Shown here: piece by piece, positions 45,940 through 54,204 of the stretch | How the letters are laid out: the number at the start of each line of letters is the position of its first letter | Position numbering within the stretch: the first letter of the stretch is position 1 | Assembly: GCA_030248195.1 (NCBI GenBank) | Contig: JASAND010026111.1 | Coordinates: 46,357 to 110,356 of the forward strand | Direction of reading: 5' to 3' | Source of the DNA: Trissonchulus latispiculum | Taxonomy: Eukaryota > Nematoda > Enoplea > Enoplida > Ironidae | Length of the DNA: 64,000 bases | Position numbers and translations under genes: made by a program | The notes under the pieces: generated by a model | What the model was told of the DNA's origin: nothing | The model's database searches: none | What the model saw: only the letters and a program-made list of their open reading frames with translations

Positions 45940-46947
45940 ATGGAGCAGTTTGATCCTGCAGATGATAATGGAAATGGACCCCCGAACATGGCACTGCCAA
46001 ATGCCCCTCCTGGTCCCCCCGGAATTCCCCCTCCCTATAACCCCCAAATGCCCCAGATGGTTTTTCCTCAGATGCCTATCCTACATAATGGAAATGTGGA
46101 GGACCTTCTAGGCCAGCTGCGTGACAGCATCCAGAACCAGGCTATTGCTGCCTCCTACCGAGATATGCCCATTTACTCCGGAAAGGACCATGAAAATTTC
46201 GATGATCACCTGGTCAACTACGAGAAGTTTAGCCAGAGGCTCAATCTAGACGACTACCAGAAAGTCATGAACATCTCCTCTACCCTCCGAGGCCGAGCCG
46301 CAGAGATTTATAAATGCATGCCCAGAGGCGCCATGCAACAGGACGATTGGGAAGCCTCAGTAAGAGCCCTCAGAGAAGTCATGATCCCTCCTATGACAGA
46401 TATGCACGCCACGGCCAAACTGTTCAGCATCAGGCAAATGCCGCACGAATCAGTGGCTGATTTTTCCCTCCGATTGCAGAAGTATGCCCGAATCGCCTGG
46501 GAAGACCGAGGAGACCCGGGAATGCTTGAAGATATCAAACTAAAGACCTTCCTCATAGGATTGCGGAACGAATTCAAGCCGCATGTCCCTATGGATACCG
46601 CAGATTACTCCCTGGCCTTTAAGAAGGCCCGAGCAGCAGAAGGCGTTTACCCGGGAGAAGGAACCCCCGCCTTTCTGGAAGTTGACCCTGAAGCCTCCGT
46701 CCCGAGTACAAATCTTACCGGCCCAGCCCTTCTTAATACCATCAGTTCCCTAGTCCAAAGTACCGCACTGCTAGCCAATGAGATCAAGGAAATCAAGATT
46801 TCGGGAAGCGAACCGCCCAGATCAGCTCCCCCGCCCCGGAAGGGAAATGATAAGATCCCATTCCCCAATGACTTCAGGTGTTTCAACTGTGGAAGAGCTG
46901 GACACTCCAAGATCGCCTGGAGGCGGAGCTTACCGACCCAGAAATGA
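45940..46947 (+). CDS. gag: Gag (matrix/capsid plus partial zinc knuckle)
   Basis: A Pro-rich N-terminus (residues 1-50) precedes a Ty3-type capsid region: W/Y..F.DHL..Y near 85, LRGRAAE.Y near 113, and the capsid C-terminal signature HESVADFSLRLQKYARIAW at 169 with FLIGLRNEF after it. Near the end C314-x2-C317-x4-H322 starts a CCHC zinc knuckle, but the fourth ligand position is Trp327 and the frame closes soon after. The neighbouring +1 frame continues with a Gly/Asn/Pro/Arg-rich sequence typical of a Gag tail, so a frame change occurs around 46,911-46,918. It acts in particle assembly and RNA packaging. The ATG at 45,940 is the first good start after the leader. Confidence 0.75.
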   Translation: MEQFDPADDNGNGPPNMALPNAPPGPPGIPPPYNPQMPQMVFPQMPILHNGNVEDLLGQLRDSIQNQAIAASYRDMPIYSGKDHENFDDHLVNYEKFSQRLNLDDYQKVMNISSTLRGRAAEIYKCMPRGAMQQDDWEASVRALREVMIPPMTDMHATAKLFSIRQMPHESVADFSLRLQKYARIAWEDRGDPGMLEDIKLKTFLIGLRNEFKPHVPMDTADYSLAFKKARAAEGVYPGEGTPAFLEVDPEASVPSTNLTGPALLNTISSLVQSTALLANEIKEIKISGSEPPRSAPPPRKGNDKIPFPNDFRCFNCGRAGHSKIAWRRSLPTQK

Positions 46948-49900
46948 TTTCGTCGGCCCTCCGCGCAACAATTACAACAACAATGGCAATGGAAATGCCA
47001 ACAACTTCCGACCCAACAATGGACAGTCAAGGTACCCCCCTAATGGCAATGGAATGAACAGGAATTACAGCGAACGATACCCACCCAGAAATGGACCCCC
47101 TGGACAACCTCAGCAATACCCCCAGCCGAAGCCTCAATGGAGCAGAGATAATGGGCGCAATGCCACTGAAGTTGTACATGCACCCTATGGGTCAAGATTT
47201 GCTGACGTGGGTCATCAGAGAAACCCGCCTCCCATGGTCCAAGCCATAAGTGCCGAGCCCGAAGGTAACACCGCCTATTTTCCTCCTAACCACTCCAGTC
47301 TGCCTACTCAGGTCTTACAGCTAGAACAGGAAATCAAGGATTTGGGAGGCCAACACTTTTCCGTCCCTCCCTATTTCAAGATTGAACAGCCGAAAGGAGG
47401 ATCTGCCTACACCCTGAATGCTGAGGAAGACTCTGTGGACCCGGAAACCGATCGACTGGATCAGGAATTGCATTCCCTGCCTATGTACCAGAAACCAATG
47501 TCCGTTACTTATCCCCGGACCCACAGACTGGAGGAACCCCAGACCATAGAGTATGGCTATCCGTCTCACGTCAAGAGGCGACTGTCCCAGAATCCTACAG
47601 CCTCTCTTCCCCCAAACGGAAAGACCGCCGAGAAGGAAAGTGCCTTTAAGCCATCTGGTGAGGAATCTGAGCCAATGGCCCAGCCTCCACCGCGAAAGCC
47701 TGCTGGTCCATATGATGCAAATCCGCGGAAGAATCCGACGCGGAATCATTCCTTAGGACGCGGTCGAGGGCTACAACGGAGTCCCCGATGCCATGATTTC
47801 ACCCAAACTTATCCCAAGCCTCGATTTCAATCAGCCCCTCCATCCGACGCCCTAACCATAGGACTCGGTGAAGCTGTCCGGGAATTCCGAATTCAACTTG
47901 GGTTGTCACCCGATCCACAACTGCCGTCTCTCCCCGGGCAAGAAAGAGGGAAGGCGATCCATTCCGAACGGACCGAACAAAGATCAGACCTGAGGATACA
48001 TCCTCCGGCGGATATGGCCGCGGTGATGCAGTGTGCTCAGAAAGTGCTTGCTCATGGCGGGATGGCCATGGACTTGTTACGTGCTCCGTTGGTCCCTGAG
48101 AAGGAATTGATGAGATGGGAAAAACCGAAGGAACCGATTCAGGAGCATACCCCCCAAGAAGTGGTCCCGATTGCCCCCCAACAGGTAAGACCCTCCAACC
48201 CTTGTCCCATTGACATGGGCCCGGTGATGACATTTACTCGACGAGTTTTGGATCGAGTTGGAGAACCGTACACTGAGGAAGAGCTCCTCAGTGTCCTGGA
48301 TCCCAGCATTTTCCTGACCCAGTATGGATCCCATTCCCCGCCTAGAATGGAATATCAAATCAGTGACCTTATCAAGCACCCGGAGAGAGGAAGATTCAAG
48401 ATCATTGACCAGGAGGCTATCTACGAAGTTAGCCGAAGGATCCTGAAGAGGCTTGGTAGGTCAGTATCTGATGAGAACTTTTATTGCTCCCTTGACAGCG
48501 ACATATTGGAAGCGCCGGAAGAATCGCCTCACGCTGGAAGATTGGATCTTTGGGTAGAAAACCTCCTCAGCACCTCCATCCCCTTGACCTGGAGGTTACT
48601 CCCGGACAAAAAAGAAAATCATGACCCTCTGTCCATTCTGTCTGATAGGCCTGTCATCAATGACCTAATGGACAGCCTGGAGGAGACAACCAGCTCCAAC
48701 ACTTCAGAAGGCTCAGACGAAGAATTGGACACTGCCGTGAGGAAGCTTCGCTCCCGGGAAATCCGAGTTAACCTTAACGCTGTTGAACCCACCATCATAA
48801 AGACCCGGAAGAACAGGAAGAGCAAAAAGAAGAAGAAGAAGGTCATTAAGAGGATAAAGAAAACTCTTGGGGAGGTTCACATCCCAGACTCTGACCTGTG
48901 TCCCCAGGACATTAAGTTCCTTCGCCGACTGCTGAAAGATGTTCGAAGTAAAGAAAGGAAACGCGCTCAGAAGGAAGAGCGACGTGCCTGGCAAATGAAA
49001 CGAGAACGCGAAAAAAGTTGGGAATCATACCAACAGTACCTCATGGCACGAGCCCGAATGGAGGCCCTTCACCCAATCAGAAGAACAACTGACACGCCCC
49101 CGCCTCAGAGAAAGACTCCTACCCCGACTCGCAAGAGCAGCCCAAGGTCAAGTTCTGTTCCCACAACTGTACGACTACCCGAAGAAGAGCTGATCCTAAC
49201 TCCCCCCAACAATGAACACGATGGAATTCCTACGCCCAAAACGGCCACGAAATCGAAAAGTCCGACCTCATTGCCCTTCCCCATCCTAGTGATGTGGATT
49301 GTTTTCGGTCTAATGATAGCCCTGTTGGTTCCCTGCATTCAGGCACAAGATAGTGACGACTACTTTACGCAAAGGGCTAAGGCAATGAATACCATGGTCT
49401 CCACCAAGTGGGGCTTGGCCCTCTCTCCCAAAGGACTGATGGCAACCTACACCAAAACGGAATATGTCCCTATCCTGATCCACATGAAGATGCCCGAGCC
49501 ACCCAGAGTCAAACGGATGAAAGCTTGGCTCTCTTTCTGTACCCTCTGCCGGCAACAGCGGTACGATATTCCGGAACACCTACTGTCCCGGTGCAACAAA
49601 TGTGGCGAAAGCCTTGGTTCAGATGGCGATTGGCCCTGCAGCCTGTGTCGGGTGCCCCTTGCGAATCAGACTGAACAGATGCGAGCCAAATGCCGGACCT
49701 GTACAACGCACCGTGACCGAGTCGATGAGTGGCTGGAGGATTGTCCACACGAACCGCATCTGAACAGCCTGATCCAGAACATCACTGAAGAGTATCATGA
49801 AATGTATGGTGGGATACTCAATACTAGGTATTATTCGTCCGTGATGAAGATTATCTGCGACAAAAGTCCCATTCTCTGCAACACCTCCAAACCTAAGTAT

Positions 49901-50845
49901 CAGGAATACAATGAGTCCCTGTATGCAGATCACGGGTTTCAACACGTAAAATCCCAGTTTCCCTTACAAAGATCTAAACGAGCTATCGGCGCCATCATTG
50001 GGATAGTTGGACTTGGTATGTCCATCTCTAATACCGTTAACCTAGGACGCGTAAAGGATAAGGTTAATGCCATCATTGAAGCGACACAAAAGTTGGACGA
50101 ACAAGTGATTGCTCATACAGAAGCCCTGGAGAAATTGGTGGAAGCCAACGAACAGATCTACTCCTTCATGCATTATTCCCTGCAGGAACTGGTTGGACTG
50201 ATTAATTCTGCGAGATGTGAAGCCCTAACCATGAGCACGCAAGTGCAATATTCCTTGATTGTATCCAATTTTGAGCACTCCCTCAAACACAGTATTGACA
50301 GCGTTATGGCTGCAGGACTGAATGGACGGATATCTCCTAGCCTCATCAACTACAATATTATCCGGGACATAGTAAATGGACACGCTCAACTAAACCGAAC
50401 CATCCTGAGAGACGAACCCAGCCTGATCTATAGATTTGGGAAAATCTACCCCGTAAGAATGGACATACGGAAACTACTGTTCGGATTCATTCTGGAGATA
50501 CCCACCCCCACGCGGGAAGACGTGGCTCCCATTTATGAAGTCAGTAATGTGGGTTATAACGACCCTCTGAACCATGCCCAAATGAAGGCCCCAGTCCCCC
50601 GATTCGTCAGACACGAAGTTACCCACCGTAGTTCCGAATTTTCTGAAGTCAAACTTGAAGAGTGTCAGTCCTCGCCCGGATTATGGGTCTGTGGACCGGA
50701 ATCACTGGTCTCCACATCCCAATCGGCCTGCCTTAAGGCGATTGTCTCAGCTACACCCATTGATTCTGCCAACTGTAGACAGCAAATGATGGTAAAAGTC
50801 CTGACCCCGACACCGATTTTGCCTCTACTCCCGCCGGAGTCCTGA
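46778..50845 (+). CDS. Gag tail, basic linker and envelope-like fusion glycoprotein (partial)
   Basis: The first 45 codons overlap gag in another frame and are probably not used; meaningful sequence begins near 46,912. Order: Asn/Gly/Pro-rich tail; a threefold repeat of about 66 residues (starts near 412, 479, 544; for example VMTFTRRVLDRVG and IYEVSRRILKRLG); a poly-Lys segment near 675-700 that could be nuclear or RNA-binding; a hydrophobic signal/anchor at 832-856; a Cys-rich ectodomain with four N-glycosylation sequons before the cleavage site; a furin-type site RSKR at 1065-1068; a Gly/Ile-rich fusion-peptide-like stretch; a heptad-repeat coiled coil about 1090-1150; and a later fifth sequon (NRT). 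This is class-I-like fusion protein architecture. The frame stops at 50,843 before any membrane anchor; the anchor lies in the next frame. Fusing Env in frame to a Gag tail is unusual, and splicing may create a separate env mRNA. Confidence 0.65.
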   Translation: MRSRKSRFREANRPDQLPRPGREMIRSHSPMTSGVSTVEELDTPRSPGGGAYRPRNDFVGPPRNNYNNNGNGNANNFRPNNGQSRYPPNGNGMNRNYSERYPPRNGPPGQPQQYPQPKPQWSRDNGRNATEVVHAPYGSRFADVGHQRNPPPMVQAISAEPEGNTAYFPPNHSSLPTQVLQLEQEIKDLGGQHFSVPPYFKIEQPKGGSAYTLNAEEDSVDPETDRLDQELHSLPMYQKPMSVTYPRTHRLEEPQTIEYGYPSHVKRRLSQNPTASLPPNGKTAEKESAFKPSGEESEPMAQPPPRKPAGPYDANPRKNPTRNHSLGRGRGLQRSPRCHDFTQTYPKPRFQSAPPSDALTIGLGEAVREFRIQLGLSPDPQLPSLPGQERGKAIHSERTEQRSDLRIHPPADMAAVMQCAQKVLAHGGMAMDLLRAPLVPEKELMRWEKPKEPIQEHTPQEVVPIAPQQVRPSNPCPIDMGPVMTFTRRVLDRVGEPYTEEELLSVLDPSIFLTQYGSHSPPRMEYQISDLIKHPERGRFKIIDQEAIYEVSRRILKRLGRSVSDENFYCSLDSDILEAPEESPHAGRLDLWVENLLSTSIPLTWRLLPDKKENHDPLSILSDRPVINDLMDSLEETTSSNTSEGSDEELDTAVRKLRSREIRVNLNAVEPTIIKTRKNRKSKKKKKKVIKRIKKTLGEVHIPDSDLCPQDIKFLRRLLKDVRSKERKRAQKEERRAWQMKREREKSWESYQQYLMARARMEALHPIRRTTDTPPPQRKTPTPTRKSSPRSSSVPTTVRLPEEELILTPPNNEHDGIPTPKTATKSKSPTSLPFPILVMWIVFGLMIALLVPCIQAQDSDDYFTQRAKAMNTMVSTKWGLALSPKGLMATYTKTEYVPILIHMKMPEPPRVKRMKAWLSFCTLCRQQRYDIPEHLLSRCNKCGESLGSDGDWPCSLCRVPLANQTEQMRAKCRTCTTHRDRVDEWLEDCPHEPHLNSLIQNITEEYHEMYGGILNTRYYSSVMKIICDKSPILCNTSKPKYQEYNESLYADHGFQHVKSQFPLQRSKRAIGAIIGIVGLGMSISNTVNLGRVKDKVNAIIEATQKLDEQVIAHTEALEKLVEANEQIYSFMHYSLQELVGLINSARCEALTMSTQVQYSLIVSNFEHSLKHSIDSVMAAGLNGRISPSLINYNIIRDIVNGHAQLNRTILRDEPSLIYRFGKIYPVRMDIRKLLFGFILEIPTPTREDVAPIYEVSNVGYNDPLNHAQMKAPVPRFVRHEVTHRSSEFSEVKLEECQSSPGLWVCGPESLVSTSQSACLKAIVSATPIDSANCRQQMMVKVLTPTPILPLLPPES

Positions 50846-53388
50846 TCAGAACCAGCCACCCAGAAGTGATGCTTACGCAAACTCCCCAACTACAACATGT
50901 GTCACGAGGCGAGACTATCCCTGTGCCCAGTAACGGTGTAATATGGCTGGAGCATGGATCCTACAACCACATCGTAGTTGGCGACTTAGTACTAACCAGC
51001 GCGATAGAAGTTCTACAGTATTCAGCGCCCCTTATCACCTACAGAGTTCCCTTCGAAGCCCCTGATTTAGGTGTGGTCCCTATCCAGTTCACTGATTTAG
51101 AACGAGCGGAATACGAAAACAAAGCCGTGAAGAAGCTGCTAGAAAAACATCACCGCACCGCACCCCTTGTTATCCATCCGCTCAACATGAATGTGTGGAC
51201 GGCCTTTATCATTATCCTTGCTCTGATTGCGGTGGGAGTAATCATCACGATTTGGTTCTCCCCATGTATGGGTAATGTCCGAGCTAGTCTTATTCAACGG
51301 ATGCGAGGATCATGTTTCGGTCTGGGACAGAGATTGAGTAGATTGGGGACTGGAACCCAAAGAGCTCCGACTTCTCCTCCTACCTCACCTCCGGTTAGCT
51401 CCGGTCTGTCGGAATCACGCAGCCGGTCTCCTCTGCTCGAAAGACCATTACCCCCAATCCGCCCAGCCACGCTGAACAGAACCCGAGGACCCAGACCTCG
51501 CTCCTATGCTTATACATCCGAAGGAGGACAGCTAAGATTCGAAGAGATCCCCCTACAACCGTTACAACCTTACTCTCCCGGTCCCCCGGAGATAGGGCTT
51601 CCCAATCCTATTCGACCCAGAAGACCCCTGATACCCGGACCTGAAGAAGATCATCAAGGAGACGAATCGTTCCACCCGCTCCACCAATATGGAGCTGGAT
51701 CTTATGAGCCAGAAAGTCCGCCGCCTCGTGCAGCCAGCCCCGATGTTGGCAGGATGGGAGCTCGAGCCCTAACTCCACCACCATATCAGGGCCACCGATC
51801 TCGAGATTCATCTTCCGGAAGAAGGGATAGGGTCTGGTGTCTCATGGACGAACCGGAATACTTAATGGAAAATTACCCCTCCAGTGGCATTACTCCCTGT
51901 ATCGATGTATCCATCCAGGGGGTCACCATCGAGGCTGTCCTGGACACAGGAGCGAGCATCACTGTCATATCGGAGAGTTTAGTGAAGAAGCATAACTTCA
52001 CCATGGTAGACCTGGAACAGCCACGACTGAGCTCCTCAGCCACTGGACACCAGTTAAGCATTACCAAGAAGATTGAGGCAATCATCGTATTCCCTGGTTG
52101 TCCCAGCCATCCACCTATCCCTCATGATATCTTTGTCAACTCTAACTTACCGCCAGTGATCCTACTGGGAACCGATGTCCTGGCAAAATTCGGTGGCTCC
52201 TTCGAGATCTCCTTTGCCACGAAAGAACTAAAGATACGCCCCACGCCTATGCCTGCCGCCTATGTAATCCCTCTAACAGCGCCTTATCATTTATTCGAAG
52301 CCGCCTCAGGAGCCCCCTCGGGCAGAAACACAACCCCTCATGCACAGCCCCGACGCTCATCATCCGTTGGTGGAGAGAGACCACGAGGCGCTAGCCTGCC
52401 ACCCTCCCGGCCTACGGAACTGCCCCTTACGTCGGTGTCATCAGCTTCCTTGGTCCCAGTCAGACAGACGGAGTCTGAAACTGTATGGCAGTATTACCAT
52501 CGGTTCTGTGACCATGCGGCTATCATCTATGGTGCTCAGGCAGACTCAGAATCATTAAAACTTAGTCTTGGGAGAATTTTCATATTCGGACTGCGAAAAG
52601 ACATACGCCTGCAAATACCCTCCTCATCAGGTCACCTGGATGAACTATACCTGTTGGCTCTCTCCATTGAAGACGAAATGCGTAAGGACGGGCGAATTCT
52701 TCCGCCACCAGCAGCGGCGGACCCGCGAGGAGACCGAAATACTCCCGCCCTAACGGGGGCCAATAAGCCTGCTGCTAAAACGCCCCTATCTGGTGTGGAC
52801 TTCCGCGCATGTAAACAGATGCTGAGCACCATTGAGCAGAGGGAGGATGAGTCGGTAGATCATTTCTACTTACGGCTGCTTGGGTTTGCTGGGGAAATAT
52901 ATCCCGAGCGGTTGACTGACACTGAAGTCGATGCCTATCTCAGTCTACTCTTTATTGCTGGACTTCGAAGTGAAGTGCGCGACAGGACCAGGATGTATCC
53001 GGACACCACAAGAAGCCTATACCACTTATACCTATCCGCCCTAGCGGGAGAAAGACATTTACCCAAGGAAGGACAACAAGCCACGTCCTCGGAACCTCCT
53101 GCACCGCCCCCAGCAGTTGCATCTCGGGCTCCCAGGACCATCCCTCCCAGATTTCAAAGGGATCCCGGTCGCAGAGAGACTGAACGGGAAAGAATCGTTC
53201 CCCTTGGATTTGGAGGAGGATACCCGGATCAAGATGACATCCTTTTACCTTTGGACTACCTGACCCTGCGAGCACGCTCGGATGCCGCACGTCTCGCCCC
53301 GCCAGCTCACGAGCAGAACCGTTATCAACCAGGAGCCTCCCGACCCCAGGATCCGGAGGAGCCTTCTTCCCGAAGGCAGCAGCATTAA
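50779..53388 (+). CDS. Env membrane anchor, retropepsin and capsid-like repeats
   Basis: This frame is open from 50,779 and overlaps the previous ORF by 67 bases, one frame back. Residue numbers run from the GTG at 50,866. The first 105 residues look like the membrane-proximal end of the glycoprotein, followed by a transmembrane helix at 110-131 and a cytoplasmic Cys/Arg part. A Pro/Arg-rich linker leads to a retropepsin with active-site LDTGAS (Asp360) and the flap-distal signature ILLGTD (432-437). Two stretches then resemble the capsid C-terminal domain seen in gag: ESETVWQYYHRFCDH at 536 and DESVDHFYLRLLGFAGEIY at 661, each followed by a GLR motif. Placing protease and capsid-like units after Env is not a standard order. 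No RT follows; the ORF ends in a basic Pro-rich tail. Confidence 0.65.
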   Translation, partial: TANDGKSPDPDTDFASTPAGVLIRTSHPEVMLTQTPQLQHVSRGETIPVPSNGVIWLEHGSYNHIVVGDLVLTSAIEVLQYSAPLITYRVPFEAPDLGVVPIQFTDLERAEYENKAVKKLLEKHHRTAPLVIHPLNMNVWTAFIIILALIAVGVIITIWFSPCMGNVRASLIQRMRGSCFGLGQRLSRLGTGTQRAPTSPPTSPPVSSGLSESRSRSPLLERPLPPIRPATLNRTRGPRPRSYAYTSEGGQLRFEEIPLQPLQPYSPGPPEIGLPNPIRPRRPLIPGPEEDHQGDESFHPLHQYGAGSYEPESPPPRAASPDVGRMGARALTPPPYQGHRSRDSSSGRRDRVWCLMDEPEYLMENYPSSGITPCIDVSIQGVTIEAVLDTGASITVISESLVKKHNFTMVDLEQPRLSSSATGHQLSITKKIEAIIVFPGCPSHPPIPHDIFVNSNLPPVILLGTDVLAKFGGSFEISFATKELKIRPTPMPAAYVIPLTAPYHLFEAASGAPSGRNTTPHAQPRRSSSVGGERPRGASLPPSRPTELPLTSVSSASLVPVRQTESETVWQYYHRFCDHAAIIYGAQADSESLKLSLGRIFIFGLRKDIRLQIPSSSGHLDELYLLALSIEDEMRKDGRILPPPAAADPRGDRNTPALTGANKPAAKTPLSGVDFRACKQMLSTIEQREDESVDHFYLRLLGFAGEIYPERLTDTEVDAYLSLLFIAGLRSEVRDRTRMYPDTTRSLYHLYLSALAGERHLPKEGQQATSSEPPAPPPAVASRAPRTIPPRFQRDPGRRETERERIVPLGFGGGYPDQDDILLPLDYLTLRARSDAARLAPPAHEQNRYQPGASRPQDPEEPSSRRQQH

Positions 53389-53396
53389 TTAATGTC

Positions 53397-53540
53397 TGTT
53401 ATGTATTATGACGGGGGGGGGTAACAGTATATAAGTCCCCGCCCCGGGAACGAAGATTAGAGGGGTAAAATCTGCTCTAGTAACGTGTAGTATGAGAGAG
53501 TTCTACAATAAACGATTTAATCACCTAAAATATCTACAAT
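53397..53540 (+). promoter_or_regulatory. embedded LTR-like promoter/polyA block
   Basis: Starts TGTTATGTATTATGACGG, has TATATAAG at 53,428-53,435 and AATAAA at 53,507-53,512, and ends ..TATCTACA. This is the compact layout of a small Ty3-type LTR. It lies just after the protease/capsid-like ORF and upstream of the accessory ORFs, so it could be a captured LTR or an internal promoter and terminator. No second copy is in the window. Confidence 0.4.
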
Positions 53541-54204
53541 GTGTCTATTCAAAATTGATAATCTCAAAATTTATACAAAAATATCATCAAAATATCTTTA
53601 TGCAAAGTCCTAATCTCGTTCCCACCTGATAACAAAGAAAACTATATAAAAAGCTATATAAAATAAAATAATACAAAAAAATGGTGGATCTAATGTACGA
53701 TAAAAAGGTCAATAGTTTTGTATAAAGTTTGGTGTGTAAAGTTTAATTTGGAAGATGAATTTAGAATATCGATTGCGAAATACGTAAAGGGGATGTAAGT
53801 TATTCATTGTATGTGTACCATCAGAATTATTATCTAACCCAAGAATTGTAAGCCAGAGTTGCCAGGGGAGAAATGCTCCCTCCGTTTCACACCTTTTAAA
53901 TGTTACGTGTTTTTAGTGTGTCCATGTTTGTACCTAGAAATGATGTAAATATTGTCTATATTTATGCTAAATGGTTAGTTGTGGTTATGAACTGTTTTTA
54001 GCACGCGCTTGTACGTTTGGTTGTCACCAAAAAGTGAACCAAAGGTTGTTATCCTAATGAAGGTTCAAAAGCGATGAATAGAAGGTCACCCACTATACCA
54101 CGTTCTAAACAAACGCGAAAAGAGTTGACACCTCTAGCGTAATTGATACACGTATTGTAACTGGCCCCGGAATTAATGGGAAAATGCTTTATTTTAGAAA
54201 CAAC
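53541..54204 (+). other. gene-free spacer with TTGTYA hairpins and splice acceptor
   Basis: Contains GCCAGAGTTGCC (53,852), the same word as the LTR subterminal repeat. TTTGG-TTGTCA-CCAAA (54,016-54,031) is a perfect hairpin and AGG-TTGTTA-TCCT (54,043-54,055) a weak one. The acceptor TGCTTTATTTTAG ends at 54,197, eight bases before the next ATG. Confidence 0.55.
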
